A DNA stretch of 64,000 bases from Novosphingobium sp. 28-62-57. Its GTDB lineage: Bacteria; Pseudomonadota; Alphaproteobacteria; Sphingomonadales; Sphingomonadaceae. This document shows, in pieces, positions 29,734-39,800 of this stretch. The stretch is from NCBI GenBank assembly GCA_002256985.1, contig NCGO01000004.1, forward strand, positions 1 to 64,000, given 5' to 3'. Position numbers and translations under genes: made by a program. Position 1 is the first letter of the stretch. Each line of letters starts with the position of its first letter. A model generated the notes under the pieces. That model made no database searches and was not told the DNA's origin. It saw nothing but the letters and a program-made list of their open reading frames with translations.

Positions 29734-31116
29734 ATGACACCCCCTATCGTCCTTCCTGAAGCCCCCAGAGTCGGCATGGTCAGCCTTGGCTGTCCCAAGG
29801 CGCTGGTCGATTCCGAACGCATCCTCACGCGCCTGCGCGCCGATGGCTATGCGATGAGCGCGGATTATGCGGGCGCAGATGTGGTGCTGGTCAACACTTG
29901 CGGCTTCCTCGATTCCGCCAAGGAAGAAAGCCTTGCCGCGATTGGTGAGGCGATTGCCGAAAACGGCCGCGTGATCGTGACCGGGTGCATGGGCAACGAG
30001 GCCGATGCAATCCGCGCGCGCTTTCCCTCTGTGCTGGCCGTCACTGGCGCGCACCAGTACGAAGCCGTGGTTGAGGCCGTGCATGAGGCCGCGCCGCCCA
30101 GCATGGGGCCTTACATCGACCTGATCCCGCAGGCGGAACCGGGCGATGTGAAGCTCACCCCGCGCCACTATGGCTATCTGAAGATTTCCGAAGGCTGCAA
30201 CCACGCCTGTTCGTTCTGCATCATCCCTTCGCTGCGCGGCAAACTGGCCAGCCGCCGCATCGATGCGGTTCTGCGCGAGGCGGAGAAGCTGGTGGCGGCA
30301 GGCACCAAGGAACTGCTGGTGATCAGCCAGGACACTTCGGCCTATGGCGTCGATGTGCGGCATGAGGAACGCCTGTGGAAGGGCAACCCGGTGCGCACGC
30401 ATATGACCGATCTGGCGCGCGAACTCGGCCAGTTGCGCACGCCAGAGGGCGATACGCCGTGGGTGCGCTTGCACTACGTCTATCCCTATCCGCATGTTGA
30501 TGCGGTGATCCCGCTGATGGCGCAGGGGCTGGTCACGCCCTATCTCGACATCCCGTTCCAGCACGCCAGCCCCTCGGTCCTGCGCGCGATGAAGCGCCCG
30601 GCGAACGAGGCCAAGGTGCTCGACCGGATCAAGTCATGGCGCGAGATTTGCCCCGACCTGACGATCCGCTCCAGCTTCGTCATCGGCTTCCCCGGAGAGA
30701 CCGAGGCCGATTTCGAATACCTGCTCGAATGGCTTGAAGAAGCGCAACTCGATCGCGTCGGCGGCTTCCGCTTTGAACCGGTTGCGGGCGCTGCGGCCAA
30801 TGATCTGCCAAACCCCGTGCCCGAAGCGGTGAAGGAAGAACGCTACGCCCGCCTGATGGAAAAGACCGAAGCCATCAGCGCCGCCAAACTCGCCGCCAAA
30901 GTGGGCCGCACGATCAAGGTCATCATCGACGAAGTGGGCGAACCCGACGAAGACGGCGACGTGGGCGCCACCGCCCGCTCACAGGCCGACGCGCCGGAGA
31001 TCGACGGCGCGGTTTACTTGCGCAATGTGCCCGAAGGCCTGATGCCCGGTGATTTCGCGCATGTGCTGGTCGAGGATGCCGATGCGCATGATCTTTACGG
31101 GGTGATTGAGGAGTAA
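29734..31116 (+). CDS. rimO: Ribosomal protein S12 methylthiotransferase RimO
   Basis: A 460-residue radical-SAM methylthiotransferase that modifies an Asp of ribosomal protein S12. The N-terminal UPF0004 domain carries three cluster Cys (C20 in [13 protein letters not shown]56 in [14 protein letters not shown]85 in TGCMGNEAD). The radical-SAM CxxxCxxC is C155, C159, C162 ([14 protein letters not shown]). A C-terminal TRAM domain follows. The [12 protein letters not shown] signature and S12-type insert separate it from MiaB. In-frame ATG codons at 29725 and 29734 are both possible. Confidence 0.95.
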   Translation: MTPPIVLPEAPRVGMVSLGCPKALVDSERILTRLRADGYAMSADYAGADVVLVNTCGFLDSAKEESLAAIGEAIAENGRVIVTGCMGNEADAIRARFPSVLAVTGAHQYEAVVEAVHEAAPPSMGPYIDLIPQAEPGDVKLTPRHYGYLKISEGCNHACSFCIIPSLRGKLASRRIDAVLREAEKLVAAGTKELLVISQDTSAYGVDVRHEERLWKGNPVRTHMTDLARELGQLRTPEGDTPWVRLHYVYPYPHVDAVIPLMAQGLVTPYLDIPFQHASPSVLRAMKRPANEAKVLDRIKSWREICPDLTIRSSFVIGFPGETEADFEYLLEWLEEAQLDRVGGFRFEPVAGAAANDLPNPVPEAVKEERYARLMEKTEAISAAKLAAKVGRTIKVIIDEVGEPDEDGDVGATARSQADAPEIDGAVYLRNVPEGLMPGDFAHVLVEDADAHDLYGVIEE

Positions 31117-31202
31117 GGCGGTCGCTGCTGCTGCGCCGTGGCTAAGGCCTGACCGGCGCGGGATATTCGACGATACGCTTGCACCACGATCAGCCTGAAA
31201 TC

Positions 31203-31308
31203 ATCGTCACCCCGGGCTCGACCCGGGGTCCCGCTCCTTGTGCGCAAGGTTCACGATCCCGCTGATGGCCAAGACAAAAAGCGGGACGCCGGGTGAAGTC
31301 CGGGGCGA
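31203..31308. repeat. Dispersed palindromic repeat, family F
   Basis: Inverted arms of about 31 bases (CGGGCTCGACCCGGGGTCCC on the left, with its imperfect complement at 31278-31308) in the gap after rimO. It belongs to the 'CGTCACCCCGG...' class seen in alphaproteobacterial intergenic regions. The rest of 31117-31371 holds nothing recognisable. Confidence 0.75.
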
Positions 31309-31371
31309 CGGCGGGTTTTGGGGAATTTGAATTTGCGGTTGAGGGGCTGATTGTGGGCGGTTTACTGCCGT

Positions 31372-31632
31372 TCAGTTGGCAGGCCAGACCTCGGTTCCAA
31401 TCGGAACTTCCGCCTTGTTAACACCCTTGAGAAGGCATCCCCATCGCTGCTCCTCAGAAGGAGGTGTTTGAAACATTGCGCCCATCTTCAACATGGCCGA
31501 GACCGTGGAACCATCAGGACGTTTGAGGAGGACCGGCCCTTCCGCTCTTGCGGGACCATCAGCAATCAGCGGACCGGGGACGACAACAAGTCCACCCCAA
31601 GCTTCTATGCCGAAGACATCATCGATGGACAT
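31372..31632 (-). CDS. Small hypothetical protein (86 aa)
   Basis: The frame encodes SIDDVFGIEAWGGLVVVPGP, then PVLLKRPDGSTVSAMLKMGA and LLKGVNKAEVPIGTEVWPAN, which reads like a compact beta-barrel domain (resembling elongation-factor domain 2-like single-domain proteins). Start uncertain: ATG 31632 or 31644, or a GTG at 31716; none has a strong ribosome binding site. Function unknown. Confidence 0.55.
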   Translation of the reverse strand: MSIDDVFGIEAWGGLVVVPGPLIADGPARAEGPVLLKRPDGSTVSAMLKMGAMFQTPPSEEQRWGCLLKGVNKAEVPIGTEVWPAN

Positions 31633-31734
31633 TATGGCAGGCATCGACGGGAAGATGCACTCTCCAGCCAATGACCGCAATGGGGTTGTAACCAGAACGG
31701 CAGCTTTTAGCCCCACAACCCGGAAAACCGCCCC

Positions 31735-32475
31735 TCACAAAAAGTTGTTCGGCCAGATCATCGTGCGCCACATGTGCGCGGTGGGGGAGCCGTCGAAGCC
31801 AAGGCCTTCTTCCGGTTCGCGGAAGGTGCGGGTGATGACGTCTTGCAGGTCTTCGGGTTCCACTGCGGGGAAATCGTCGAAGAAGTAGGTATCGTAGAGC
31901 GTCACCAATCGCGCGGTCATGTACCATTCGTGGGCTTTCGCATATTCGGCATCGCGCAGCAGGTATTCGGGCACTTCGTAATCGGGGCCGAAGAACTTGT
32001 GGTAGCTGTCCGGGTAGGCATAGCCGACGCTTTCATCGGGCACATAGCGCAGCGCCTGATGGTACTTCACCGCAAAGGCCACTTCGGGATCGACATAGGG
32101 CGCGATCAGTTGCGCGCTCCAATAGCCGTGGTCTGAGCGGATCAGGCAGCCGTTGGAAATGTCGTGCAGCAGGCAGGCGATCACCACTTTGTCGGGCAGG
32201 CCATCGTCCAGCGCCCGCTTGGCGCTGACCAGCAGGTGCCGCGTGGTGATATCGCCAAAGCGGCAGCGGAAGAAATCGAGCAGGCGCGGGCGTTCGGGCA
32301 TGCGGGGCAGGGCCGGATTGTCGCCCATCATGAACACCGTTTTCGGGTTCAGCCGCCGCAGCAATTCTTCTTCGTTATCAACGAAATCAGTGCCCTTCCA
32401 GCCCACGGGCGAAGGGTAGATCATGCGTTCGCGCCCGGATTGGGGGTAGGGGCGTTCGGTGGGGTTTTCGGTCAT
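31735..32475 (-). CDS. HD-domain protein
   Basis: 246 residues. An HD metal site is visible (ACLLHDISNGCL; later AVKYHQALR), with an upstream His-containing helix (ITTRHLLVSAKRALDDG), as in HD phosphohydrolases and inositol-oxygenase-like proteins. The substrate is unknown. ATG 32475 was chosen because the conserved sequence MTENPTERPYPQSGRERMIY starts there; the longer frame runs into the intergenic palindrome. It is downstream of the acyl-CoA cluster in the same direction but separated from it by a repeat. Confidence 0.75.
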   Translation of the reverse strand: MTENPTERPYPQSGRERMIYPSPVGWKGTDFVDNEEELLRRLNPKTVFMMGDNPALPRMPERPRLLDFFRCRFGDITTRHLLVSAKRALDDGLPDKVVIACLLHDISNGCLIRSDHGYWSAQLIAPYVDPEVAFAVKYHQALRYVPDESVGYAYPDSYHKFFGPDYEVPEYLLRDAEYAKAHEWYMTARLVTLYDTYFFDDFPAVEPEDLQDVITRTFREPEEGLGFDGSPTAHMWRTMIWPNNFL

Positions 32476-32519
32476 GCGTTGAGGGTAGGCGTGGTGTCTT
32501 TGTCCGGCAAGTGTTGGAG

Positions 32520-32606
32520 GCCCACCCCCGACCCCTCCCGCAGGCGGGAGGGGGGAAGAAGGCAATGTTACTCCCCTCCCGCATGCGGGAGGGGTTGGGG
32601 GTGGGC
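32520..32606. repeat. Dispersed palindromic repeat, family G
   Basis: Two adjacent GC-rich hairpins (CCCTCCCGCAGGCGGGAGGG and CCCTCCCGCATGCGGGAGGG) flanked by CCCACCCCCGA and its complement, so the whole unit is also an inverted repeat. It lies downstream of the thiolase gene (minus strand), where it may act as a transcript 3'-end barrier. Confidence 0.85.
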
Positions 32607-32622
32607 ATTCCAGCCTATCGGC

Positions 32623-33798
32623 TCAAAGCACCTCGAACAACCCGGCAGCGCCCATGCCGCCGCCCACGCACATCGTGACGACCACATGCTTGGCACCACG
32701 GCGCTTGCCTTCGAACAGGGCATGCATCGTGGCGCGGGCGCCGGTCATGCCATAGGGGTGGCCGATGGAAATCGCTCCGCCGTTCACATTGAGCAGATCG
32801 TTCGGAATGCCGAGCGTGTCGCGGCAATAAAGCACCTGCACCGCAAAGGCCTCGTTCAGTTCCCACAGCCCGATGTCGTCCATTTTCAGGCCAAAGCGCT
32901 GCAGCAGCTTGGGGATGGCAAAGACCGGGCCGATGCCCATTTCGTCCGGCTCGGTGCCCGCCACCGCCATGCCGACATAGCGGCCCAGCGGGGTGAGGCC
33001 ACGCTTGGCGGCAAGCTCTGCTTCCATCACGATCACCGCGGCCGATCCATCGGAAAGCTGGCTGGCATTGCCTGCCGTCACGATGCCGCCTTCGATCACC
33101 GGCTTCAGGCCTGCAAGGCTTTCCAGCGTGGTCGAGGGCCGGTTACCTTCGTCCTTGGTCAGGTGGACGTCGATGAAGGTGATTTCACCGGTTTCCTTGT
33201 TCTGAACGCCCATTGAGCTGTTGGTGGCGACGATTTCGTCGTCGAACTTGCCCGCGGCCTGTGCGGCGGCGGTGCGCTGTTGCGATTGCAGCGCGTATTC
33301 GTCGCAAGCCTCGCGGCTGACGCCATAACGCTGGCCGACGATCTCGGCGGTTTGCAGCATCGGCATGTAGATGGCCTTGTGCATCGCCATCAGGCTCTTG
33401 TCAGGCGCCATGCGCATGTCCTTGGTCTGGACAAGGCTGATCGATTCCTGCCCGCCTGCGGCCACCACATCCATCCGGTCGATGATCACCTGCTTGGCGG
33501 CAGTGGCGATGGTCATCAGGCCCGATGAGCATTGGCGATCAAGGCTCATGCCCGAAGTGGTGACCGGAAGGCCCGCCCGCAGCGCCACCTGCCGCGCGAT
33601 GTTGCCGGCCTGCGCGCCCTGCTGCAGCGCGCTGCCCCACAGCACGTCGTCCACTTCGGCGGGATCAATCCCGGCGCGGGCCACTGCGGCTTCAAGCGAA
33701 AGCGCGCCAAGCGTTGCGCCCGGCGTGGCGTTGAACGCGCCCTTGTAGGCGCGCCCGATGGGGGTGCGGGCGGCAGATACGATTACGGCGTCACGCAT
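32623..33798 (-). CDS. Acetyl-CoA acyltransferase (thiolase)
   Basis: 391 residues. Catalytic Cys C90 in LDRQCSSGL, the His segment [10 protein letters not shown], and the C-terminal [15 protein letters not shown] (second Cys) are all present; length is that of FadA/AtoB. Cleaves 3-ketoacyl-CoA with CoA as the last step of beta-oxidation. It is the last gene of a leftward unit thioesterase, serine hydrolase, hydroxyacyl-CoA dehydrogenase, thiolase, and follows the dehydrogenase by 32 bases. The substrate chain length cannot be told. Confidence 0.93.
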   Translation of the reverse strand: MRDAVIVSAARTPIGRAYKGAFNATPGATLGALSLEAAVARAGIDPAEVDDVLWGSALQQGAQAGNIARQVALRAGLPVTTSGMSLDRQCSSGLMTIATAAKQVIIDRMDVVAAGGQESISLVQTKDMRMAPDKSLMAMHKAIYMPMLQTAEIVGQRYGVSREACDEYALQSQQRTAAAQAAGKFDDEIVATNSSMGVQNKETGEITFIDVHLTKDEGNRPSTTLESLAGLKPVIEGGIVTAGNASQLSDGSAAVIVMEAELAAKRGLTPLGRYVGMAVAGTEPDEMGIGPVFAIPKLLQRFGLKMDDIGLWELNEAFAVQVLYCRDTLGIPNDLLNVNGGAISIGHPYGMTGARATMHALFEGKRRGAKHVVVTMCVGGGMGAAGLFEVL

Positions 33799-33830
33799 GG
33801 GGTATGCTCCTTCGAATGATGATGAACGGC

Positions 33831-35090
33831 TCAGCCGTTGAATTTCTCGCCAGCAGCGGCCTTGCGCTCCAGCAGCGGGGCGACGGGAAGGCCGTGCTTC
33901 TTCAGGCCCGCAACCACGGTATCCAGCCCGATATGGTCGGCCCAGAACATCGGCCCACCGGTCCACACCGGCCAGCCATAGCCATTGAGCCAGACGGTAT
34001 CGATATCGCTCGCGCGCTGCGAAATGCCCTCATCAAGGATCAGCGCGCCTTCGCTGATCATCGGATAGAGCAGGCGCTCGCGGATTTCGTCCTTGTCGAT
34101 GGCGCGCTGCGGCTTGCCTTCCTTTGCCGCGAAGTCGGCAATGATCGCCTTCACTTCGTCCGAAGGCGTGCGCTGGCGGTTGTCGTCGTAGTCATAGAAG
34201 CCCTTCTTGGTCTTCTGCCCCCAGCGGCCCACGGCACACAGCGCATCGCGCAGCGTCTCGATGCGGCTGGGATCGCGGTGCCAGCCGATGTCTACCCCGG
34301 CAAGGTCGGCCATCTGCCACGGACCCATCGGGAAGCCGAATTCCAGCAGCGCCTCGTCCACGTCCCAATAATTCGCGCCTTCCATGATCAGCGCATGGGC
34401 CTGCGCCTGACGCGGGGACAGCATGCGGTTGCCGATGAAGCCATGGCATACGCCCGATACGACCGGGACTTTGCCGATCTTCACCGACAGCGCCATGACC
34501 GTGGCGAGCTGTGCCGCACCAGTGGCCTTGCCGCGCACCACTTCGAGCAGCTTCATGATATTGGCGGGCGAGAAGAAGTGCGTGCCCAGCACCGCTTCGG
34601 GGCGCGAGGTGGCGGCGGCAATCTCATCGATGTCGAGATAGCTGGTGTTGCTGGCCAAGATCGCACCGGGCTTGGCCACCTTGTCCAGCCGCCCGAACAC
34701 GTCCTTCTTCACGTCCATGCTTTCATAGACGGCTTCGATCACCATGTCGGCATCGGCCAGCGCGCCAAAGTCCAGCGTCGGCGTCAGCCGCGCCATGGCG
34801 GCTTGCGCGTCGGCAGCATCCATCTTGCCGCGCTTGACGGTGTTTTCGTAGTTCTTGGCCATCGTCGCCACGCCGCGATCAAGCGCTTCCTGCGTCATTT
34901 CCACGATGGTCACGGGAATGCCTGCGGTCAGGAAGTTCATGGTGATGCCGCCACCCATCGTGCCTGCGCCGATTACGCCAACATGGTTGATGGGCAGCAG
35001 AGCTGTGTCAGCCGGAATGTCGTCGATGGTGGCGGCCAGTTTGCGGGCCGCGTCGATGTGCTCTTTGGCACCGGAAATTGGGTCAGACAT
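33831..35090 (-). CDS. 3-hydroxyacyl-CoA dehydrogenase
   Basis: 419 residues, with NAD-binding motif [13 protein letters not shown] (residues 37-49), [12 protein letters not shown] and [17 protein letters not shown], which contains the catalytic His, and a duplicated C-terminal helical domain ([31 protein letters not shown]). It lacks the N-terminal enoyl-CoA hydratase domain of FadB-like fusions, so it is the stand-alone enzyme. AGGAGAG precedes the start. It oxidises L-3-hydroxyacyl-CoA in beta-oxidation, one step before the neighbouring thiolase. Confidence 0.92.
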   Translation of the reverse strand: MSDPISGAKEHIDAARKLAATIDDIPADTALLPINHVGVIGAGTMGGGITMNFLTAGIPVTIVEMTQEALDRGVATMAKNYENTVKRGKMDAADAQAAMARLTPTLDFGALADADMVIEAVYESMDVKKDVFGRLDKVAKPGAILASNTSYLDIDEIAAATSRPEAVLGTHFFSPANIMKLLEVVRGKATGAAQLATVMALSVKIGKVPVVSGVCHGFIGNRMLSPRQAQAHALIMEGANYWDVDEALLEFGFPMGPWQMADLAGVDIGWHRDPSRIETLRDALCAVGRWGQKTKKGFYDYDDNRQRTPSDEVKAIIADFAAKEGKPQRAIDKDEIRERLLYPMISEGALILDEGISQRASDIDTVWLNGYGWPVWTGGPMFWADHIGLDTVVAGLKKHGLPVAPLLERKAAAGEKFNG

Positions 35091-35108
35091 TGGTTTCTCT
35101 CCTGTAGG

Positions 35109-36341
35109 TCAGGCGCGGCTTGTTGCCAGCGCGCTATAGATCAGCGTCTTCAACTGACGCCGGATGGGGTAGATGAACGAGGGGTAGAGCTGGGTCATGA
35201 AAACCGCGTGGATTTTCTCGACCGGGTCCACGAAGAACGCGGTCGAAAAGATTCCGCCCCAGTAAAATTCGCCCGCAGACCCGGGCACCAGTGCGCGGGC
35301 CGGATCGATGGTCACGCCAAAGCCAAGGCCGAAGCCTGCGCCTGCGTTGTAGGCTTCGCTGAACAGCGCGCGCGAAACTTGCGTCAGGTCTGCGCCGCCG
35401 GGGAGGTGATTGGCGGTCATCAGTTGCAGCGTCTTGGGGCTGAGCAGGCGTGTGCCATCCGCCGCGCCGCCGCCCACCAGCATGCGGCAGAAGCGGTGGT
35501 AATCCGCCGTGGTCGAGAGCAGCCCGCCGCCGCCGCTTTCAAAGCGCGGCACCCGGCGCGTGCCCGATTTCTCTGCGGGATCGAACAGTTGCGGCGGCTC
35601 TCCGGCCTGATAGGCCCAGGCATCACCCAAACGGTGCGCCTTGTCGTCAGGGCAGTAGAAGCCGGTGTCCACCATGCCGAGCGGTTCAAAAATGCGGGTG
35701 CGGAAAAATTCGCCCAGACTCATGCCGGAAAGCCGCGCCACGATCACGCCCAGCACATCAGTGCCGACCGAATAGTTCCACGCTTCGCCAGGGGAAAATT
35801 CCAGCGGCAGCTTGGCCAGTTCTGCGATGAAGTGGTCATTCCCTGGCAGGCTGGCATGCCCATCCAGCCGTCCCTTGCGATAGGCGGCGTCCACATTGGT
35901 GCGGTTCTGGATGCCATAGGTGAGGCCGGACTGGTGCGTGATGAGGTCCACCATGCGCATCACCGGGGCAGGCCGTGCGGGGAAGAATTCCGCCTCGCCG
36001 CCGCCGCCAGTATAGACACCAAGCCCCGCAAATTCGGGCACGACGCTGGTCACCGGATCGTCCAGCGCCACTTTGCCTTCTTCCACCAGCATCATGAAGG
36101 CCACCGAGGTGAGCGGCTTGGTCATCGAGGCGATGCGGCACAGCGTGTCAGCCGCCATCGGCGTGCCATCAGCGCGCGCGATGCCGCTGGTGTGGCGGTA
36201 AACCGGCTCGCCATCGCGGGCGACCAGCACATCAAGGCCGGGCAGGCGGCCGCTGGTGATATAGCGTTCGTCCAGAAACGCGCCGATCCGGTTCAGGCGG
36301 TCCGGTTCAAATCCCAGAGCCTTTGCGTCTGCAAGCTGCAT
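35109..36341 (-). CDS. Serine hydrolase of the beta-lactamase class C/EstB family
   Basis: About 410 residues. The SxxK motif is S72-M-T-K75 (RIASMTKPLTSVA), and the Tyr of YxN-type motifs is Y189 (EAWNYSVGTDVLG). A histidine near LITHQSGLTYG is typical of the EstB-like esterases. It lacks a clear signal peptide, so it is probably a cytoplasmic esterase in this acyl-CoA cluster rather than a resistance enzyme (inference). ATG 36341 is preceded at ideal spacing by AAGGG; ATG 36350 is the alternative. Confidence 0.87.
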   Translation of the reverse strand: MQLADAKALGFEPDRLNRIGAFLDERYITSGRLPGLDVLVARDGEPVYRHTSGIARADGTPMAADTLCRIASMTKPLTSVAFMMLVEEGKVALDDPVTSVVPEFAGLGVYTGGGGEAEFFPARPAPVMRMVDLITHQSGLTYGIQNRTNVDAAYRKGRLDGHASLPGNDHFIAELAKLPLEFSPGEAWNYSVGTDVLGVIVARLSGMSLGEFFRTRIFEPLGMVDTGFYCPDDKAHRLGDAWAYQAGEPPQLFDPAEKSGTRRVPRFESGGGGLLSTTADYHRFCRMLVGGGAADGTRLLSPKTLQLMTANHLPGGADLTQVSRALFSEAYNAGAGFGLGFGVTIDPARALVPGSAGEFYWGGIFSTAFFVDPVEKIHAVFMTQLYPSFIYPIRRQLKTLIYSALATSRA

Positions 36342-36353
36342 CTTCACCATCCC

Positions 36354-37151
36354 TTAGCCAAAAATTGCAACGCTTTGAATGCCTTGCATCACCTGCACAC
36401 CATCGGTGTTCCACATCCGCAAAGTCTCGCTGCTGAACCCTTCGGCCATGTGGTTCGATGCGGTTTCCAGCAGCCACCAGCCATCGCGCGTGGCGGGGCT
36501 GTCTCCCAGCAGGGTGAACGACCAGTTGATCGAACTGATCGGGCCTTGGCGTTCCATCGCGCGGATCGATCCGGGTGGCAGCGTATCGCCGATCAGCACC
36601 AGCTCGCCGATGGGGTCGAGCCCGTCGCGGTCCTTCAGACGCACCCAGCGGCGCACCACGCCGGGGCGCACATCGCCTTTGGCCTCTCCCCGGCGCAGTT
36701 CGAAGTTGTGGACGAAGTGCAGGCCCTCGGGCGAGCCCAGCGTCTCCATCTCGTCATAGGCTACGAAATTCTCGGCGCGGGGCGCAGCAATCGTGCCATT
36801 CGATGGGCGGGCGCGGCCAAACACCCAAGCCGCGCGATGGGCAAGGGTGCCGCCGCTGTGCAGATCCGTCTGGACATTGGCCACGCTCTTGCCCTCGCGC
36901 AGCACGCTGACGGTGATGTCCACATCGGGGCCAACTGGAGCGATAAAGCCAATCTGGCCGCCCCGCAGCGGGGGCAGGTCAGGCCGGGCCTTGCGCGCGG
37001 CGGCATAGGCCAGAAACGACGATGCTCCGCCATACATGGTGCGGCCTTGCAACCAGCCATCCACACCGCGCAGCGAAAACCCGCTGCCGTCCGCGGCGTG
37101 CAGGCTGCTTTCCATTTCCGCCGCAATCTGGCCAATGGCCTTGCCCGGCAT
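36354..37151 (-). CDS. Acyl-CoA thioesterase (TesB-like hotdog family)
   Basis: 265 residues with two hotdog-fold halves: WLQGRTMYGGASSFLAYAAA and QTDLHSGGTLAHRAAWVFG in the first, RRWVRLKDRDGLDPIGELVL and SSINWSFTLLG in the second. Hydrolyses acyl-CoA to free acid and CoA. It is the first gene of the leftward acyl-CoA unit; the serine hydrolase start follows its stop by 12 bases. A TTTACGTAAA palindrome lies 80 bases upstream. ATG 37151 was chosen because GGAG precedes it; a TTG at 37169 is possible. Confidence 0.82.
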   Translation of the reverse strand: MPGKAIGQIAAEMESSLHAADGSGFSLRGVDGWLQGRTMYGGASSFLAYAAARKARPDLPPLRGGQIGFIAPVGPDVDITVSVLREGKSVANVQTDLHSGGTLAHRAAWVFGRARPSNGTIAAPRAENFVAYDEMETLGSPEGLHFVHNFELRRGEAKGDVRPGVVRRWVRLKDRDGLDPIGELVLIGDTLPPGSIRAMERQGPISSINWSFTLLGDSPATRDGWWLLETASNHMAEGFSSETLRMWNTDGVQVMQGIQSVAIFG

Positions 37152-37230
37152 TTCTGGATGGCGCTCCAATATCCACTCCCGCCTTTTCCGACGTGTTCAC
37201 ACGACTCTTCTGACGAAGGGCTAGTGGAAG

Positions 37231-37240
37231 TTTACGTAAA
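37231..37240. promoter_or_regulatory. TTTACGTAAA palindrome upstream of the acyl-CoA unit
   Basis: A perfect 10-bp palindrome 80 bases before the thioesterase start in an AT-richer stretch. It resembles half-sites reported for MerR-family (LiuR-like) regulators of fatty and branched-chain acid catabolism. No such regulator gene is in the window, so this is a candidate site only. Confidence 0.45.
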
Positions 37241-37314
37241 GGGAAAGGGGTGGAATTGGACGTTTGCGGTGGCCTGTCGTGCTTACGCTACGGCATGCTA
37301 CTTTCCTTGCGCGC

Positions 37315-37358
37315 AAAAAAGTTGGCCCCGGCGATGGTCCTGAAACCGTCACCGGGGC
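37315..37358 (-). terminator. Rho-independent terminator of the MFS gene
   Basis: On the minus strand, after the MFS permease stop (37392), the stem GCCCCGG/CCGGGGC (37325-37331 with 37352-37358) is followed within five bases by six U residues. This is a canonical intrinsic terminator. Confidence 0.8.
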
Positions 37359-37391
37359 TGCAAGGGTCGGCTTGTGGCCGGGTGCATCGGA

Positions 37392-38678
37392 TCAGTGCAG
37401 GCTTTCGCGCTCCGGCCGGCGCAGCACCGGGGCCTTGGCCGCGCTGGCGGCAAATGCGGCGAGCAGGATGTAACAGGCCATCGGCAGCAGGTATGAGACA
37501 AAGATGCCAGCAGCGTCGGTCATCGCGCCTGCCAGCGCCGGGATCAGCGCACCACCGATAATGCCAGTGCACAGCAGGCCCGAAGTCGCCTCTTCGCTGG
37601 CCGACGATCGCTCCAGCGTCAGCGTGAAGATCACCGGGTACATGATCGAATTGAACAGGCCGATGGACAGCGCGATATAGCCTGCAGAAACCCCGCCGAC
37701 GAGGAACAGGTAGGCGCACATCGCTGCGGCAATCGCGGCAAACAGCATCATCAGCTTTGCGGCGGGGAACCGGGCCAGCAGCACCGTGCCCACCGCGCGG
37801 CCCACCATCGCGCCGCCCCAGTAGAACGAAACGGCCTTGCCCGCCTGTTCAAGGCTGGCGCCCCAGATCGCCTTATCGCTCAGATAAAACGCCATCTGCG
37901 TGCCGATGGCCACTTCTGCGCCCACATAGATGAAGATCGCGCCAGCGCCCAGCACTGCCCAGCGTGAGGAGAACGCCTGAGCCAGCAGCGCGCCGATTCC
38001 GCCGGTCGGCTGGGCAGGCGGGGCCGCAGCGGAAATGCGCGCGCGGTTGAAGAAAAAGAACGCCAGCAGCACGATCAGCAGCCCGCAGATCCAGAAATAG
38101 GCGCGGTCGATCCCGGCCAGCGCCGCCTCGCGCACTTCGGGCGTCAAGGCCACGCCGTCGGACACTTCCACGCCCTTCAGGAACAGTGACGCCCCGAGCG
38201 CTGGCCCAAGGAACGTTCCGAACGAATTGAACGTCTGCGAAAGGGTGAGCCGGAAGTGGCTGCCTTCGGGGTTGCCCATTGCGGCTGCGAGCGGGTTCGC
38301 CGCCACCTGCAGAACGGTAATTCCGGCAGCGAGCATGAACAACCCGGTGAGCACGAGTGGATAGGAGGCAATGTTGGCGGCCCACAGCATGACCAGACAG
38401 GCCAGTGTCATCGTGGTCAACGCCAGCAGGATTGCCGGAACCGCGCGGATGCGGCCGATGATCGCGGCGGCGGGAAAGCTCATCACGCCATAGGCGATGA
38501 AGAACGCAAAGGCCGAAAGCTGCGCCTCCAGCGAACTCAGCGTAAAGATACCCTTCACCGCGGCCACCAGCGGATCGATCAGCGATGTGATGAAGCCCCA
38601 GGCAAAGAACAGCACGGTCAGCGCCGCAAAGGCGGCTTTCTTGGATGCAGATTTCTGGGAAATGGGGCTTGCCGACAC
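37392..38678 (-). CDS. FucP-type MFS sugar/H+ symporter
   Basis: A 428-residue protein with about twelve membrane helices. The FHS (FucP/GluP) signatures FFAWGFITSLIDPLV, AAGITVLQVAANPLAAAMG and LTLSQTFNSFGTFLGPALGA are clear. It imports a hexose or fucose-like sugar with protons; the exact sugar is not deducible. The start is a GTG at 38678 with a strong GGAGGAG upstream. It is monocistronic, followed by an intrinsic terminator; no sugar catabolic gene is next to it. Confidence 0.87.
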   Translation of the reverse strand: MSASPISQKSASKKAAFAALTVLFFAWGFITSLIDPLVAAVKGIFTLSSLEAQLSAFAFFIAYGVMSFPAAAIIGRIRAVPAILLALTTMTLACLVMLWAANIASYPLVLTGLFMLAAGITVLQVAANPLAAAMGNPEGSHFRLTLSQTFNSFGTFLGPALGASLFLKGVEVSDGVALTPEVREAALAGIDRAYFWICGLLIVLLAFFFFNRARISAAAPPAQPTGGIGALLAQAFSSRWAVLGAGAIFIYVGAEVAIGTQMAFYLSDKAIWGASLEQAGKAVSFYWGGAMVGRAVGTVLLARFPAAKLMMLFAAIAAAMCAYLFLVGGVSAGYIALSIGLFNSIMYPVIFTLTLERSSASEEATSGLLCTGIIGGALIPALAGAMTDAAGIFVSYLLPMACYILLAAFAASAAKAPVLRRPERESLH

Positions 38679-38815
38679 GTCTCTCTCCTCCGCCAGCCAC
38701 TGACGGGCCGCTTGTTTTCCGGTCTAGCCGTTGTGGCCGACCATGTCATGACGCCTGCATAGCTATTTATGTGAACGTTGCCATGCCTGATTTTTCGGCC
38801 ATTCCACTGGGCCTG

Positions 38816-39703
38816 CTACCCCTGCAGCAGGCTGGCGGGCAACTCGCGGCGCAGCTTGTCGATCAGCCGCTGGACTTTGGGCAGGAGATGGCGGCGCTGC
38901 GGATAGACCGCCCAGATCGGATCATCCTCTGGCCGGAAACCGCCCAGCACTTCCACCAATGTGCCCTCGGCGAGCGCGCGGCTCACATAGAACGCGGGCA
39001 ACTGGCACAGCCCCATGCCTGCCACCGCCGCATCGAACACCGCCGCGCCATTGCTGCAGCGCCAGCGACCACGCGGGCGGATCGTGCGCACTTCGCCGTC
39101 CACGCGATAGCGCCAGGTGTCCGATGTCGCCGGGATGCAGTCATGCGCATCAAGATCGTCCACCACCTGCGGCGTGCCATGTGCGGCGAGATAGGCGTGC
39201 GACGCGCAAGTAACGATCCCGCGCGTGGCAATCTGGGTGCGGATCAGGCGGCTGTCGGGCAGGGTGCCGGTGCGGATGGCAAGGTCGAACCCTTCGGAGA
39301 CCAGCTCAACCACGCGGTTCGACAAGTCCAGTTCCACCGAAAGCTTGGGATATTCTTGTACATAGGCGCGCACGATGGGGGCCACGAAGCGCTCGCCTAG
39401 CGCGGTCGGGCAGGTGATGCGCAAATGGCCCTGCGGCTCGCCCTGCAAGTCCAGCATAGCAATCGCCTCGTCCCGCTCGGCAATCAACCGGCGGAACTGG
39501 TCGACCAGCGTGCGGCCGGTATCGGTGAGGCTGACTGCGCGGGTGGTGCGGTGAAAGAACTGCGCGCCAAGGCTCTGCTCCAGCCGCGCAACGGCGCGGC
39601 TAACGTGCGATGTGGATGATCCCAGCCGCTTGGCTGCGGCCACAAATGTGCCCGCATCGGCCACCGCCACCACTTCATCGATCCCGTCCCAGCGATTGCT
39701 CAT
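38816..39703 (-). CDS. LysR-family regulator divergent from formaldehyde dehydrogenase
   Basis: 295 residues: winged HTH (VAAAKRLGSSTSHVSRAVAR then LEQSLGAQFFHRTTRAVSLT) and a LysR substrate-binding domain (GHLRITCPTALGERFVAPIV). It is divergent from adhC with 97 bases between start codons, which contain a LysR-type dyad. It is therefore the likely regulator of the formaldehyde dehydrogenase gene (inference from layout). Confidence 0.87.
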   Translation of the reverse strand: MSNRWDGIDEVVAVADAGTFVAAAKRLGSSTSHVSRAVARLEQSLGAQFFHRTTRAVSLTDTGRTLVDQFRRLIAERDEAIAMLDLQGEPQGHLRITCPTALGERFVAPIVRAYVQEYPKLSVELDLSNRVVELVSEGFDLAIRTGTLPDSRLIRTQIATRGIVTCASHAYLAAHGTPQVVDDLDAHDCIPATSDTWRYRVDGEVRTIRPRGRWRCSNGAAVFDAAVAGMGLCQLPAFYVSRALAEGTLVEVLGGFRPEDDPIWAVYPQRRHLLPKVQRLIDKLRRELPASLLQG

Positions 39704-39754
39704 TGTTCTCGTCTTGCAACAGTGTTTATCATATCAGGCGATTTAACACCGGCT

Positions 39755-39768
39755 TAGCAATTATGCTA
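39755..39768. promoter_or_regulatory. LysR-type dyad between LysR gene and adhC
   Basis: Perfect inverted repeat TAGCA-N4-TGCTA, 33 bases before the adhC ATG and 52 bases from the LysR ATG. The T-N12-A size is close to the usual LysR box. Confidence 0.55.
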
Positions 39769-39800
39769 TCGCGCCGCCACGTTTATGGGAGACCGCCGAA

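Noticed and set aside
33804-37343. 1,179-residue frame antisense to the dehydrogenase, hydrolase and thioesterase genes
   Set aside because: Long only because GC-rich antisense frames lack stops; it covers genes with intact catalytic motifs.
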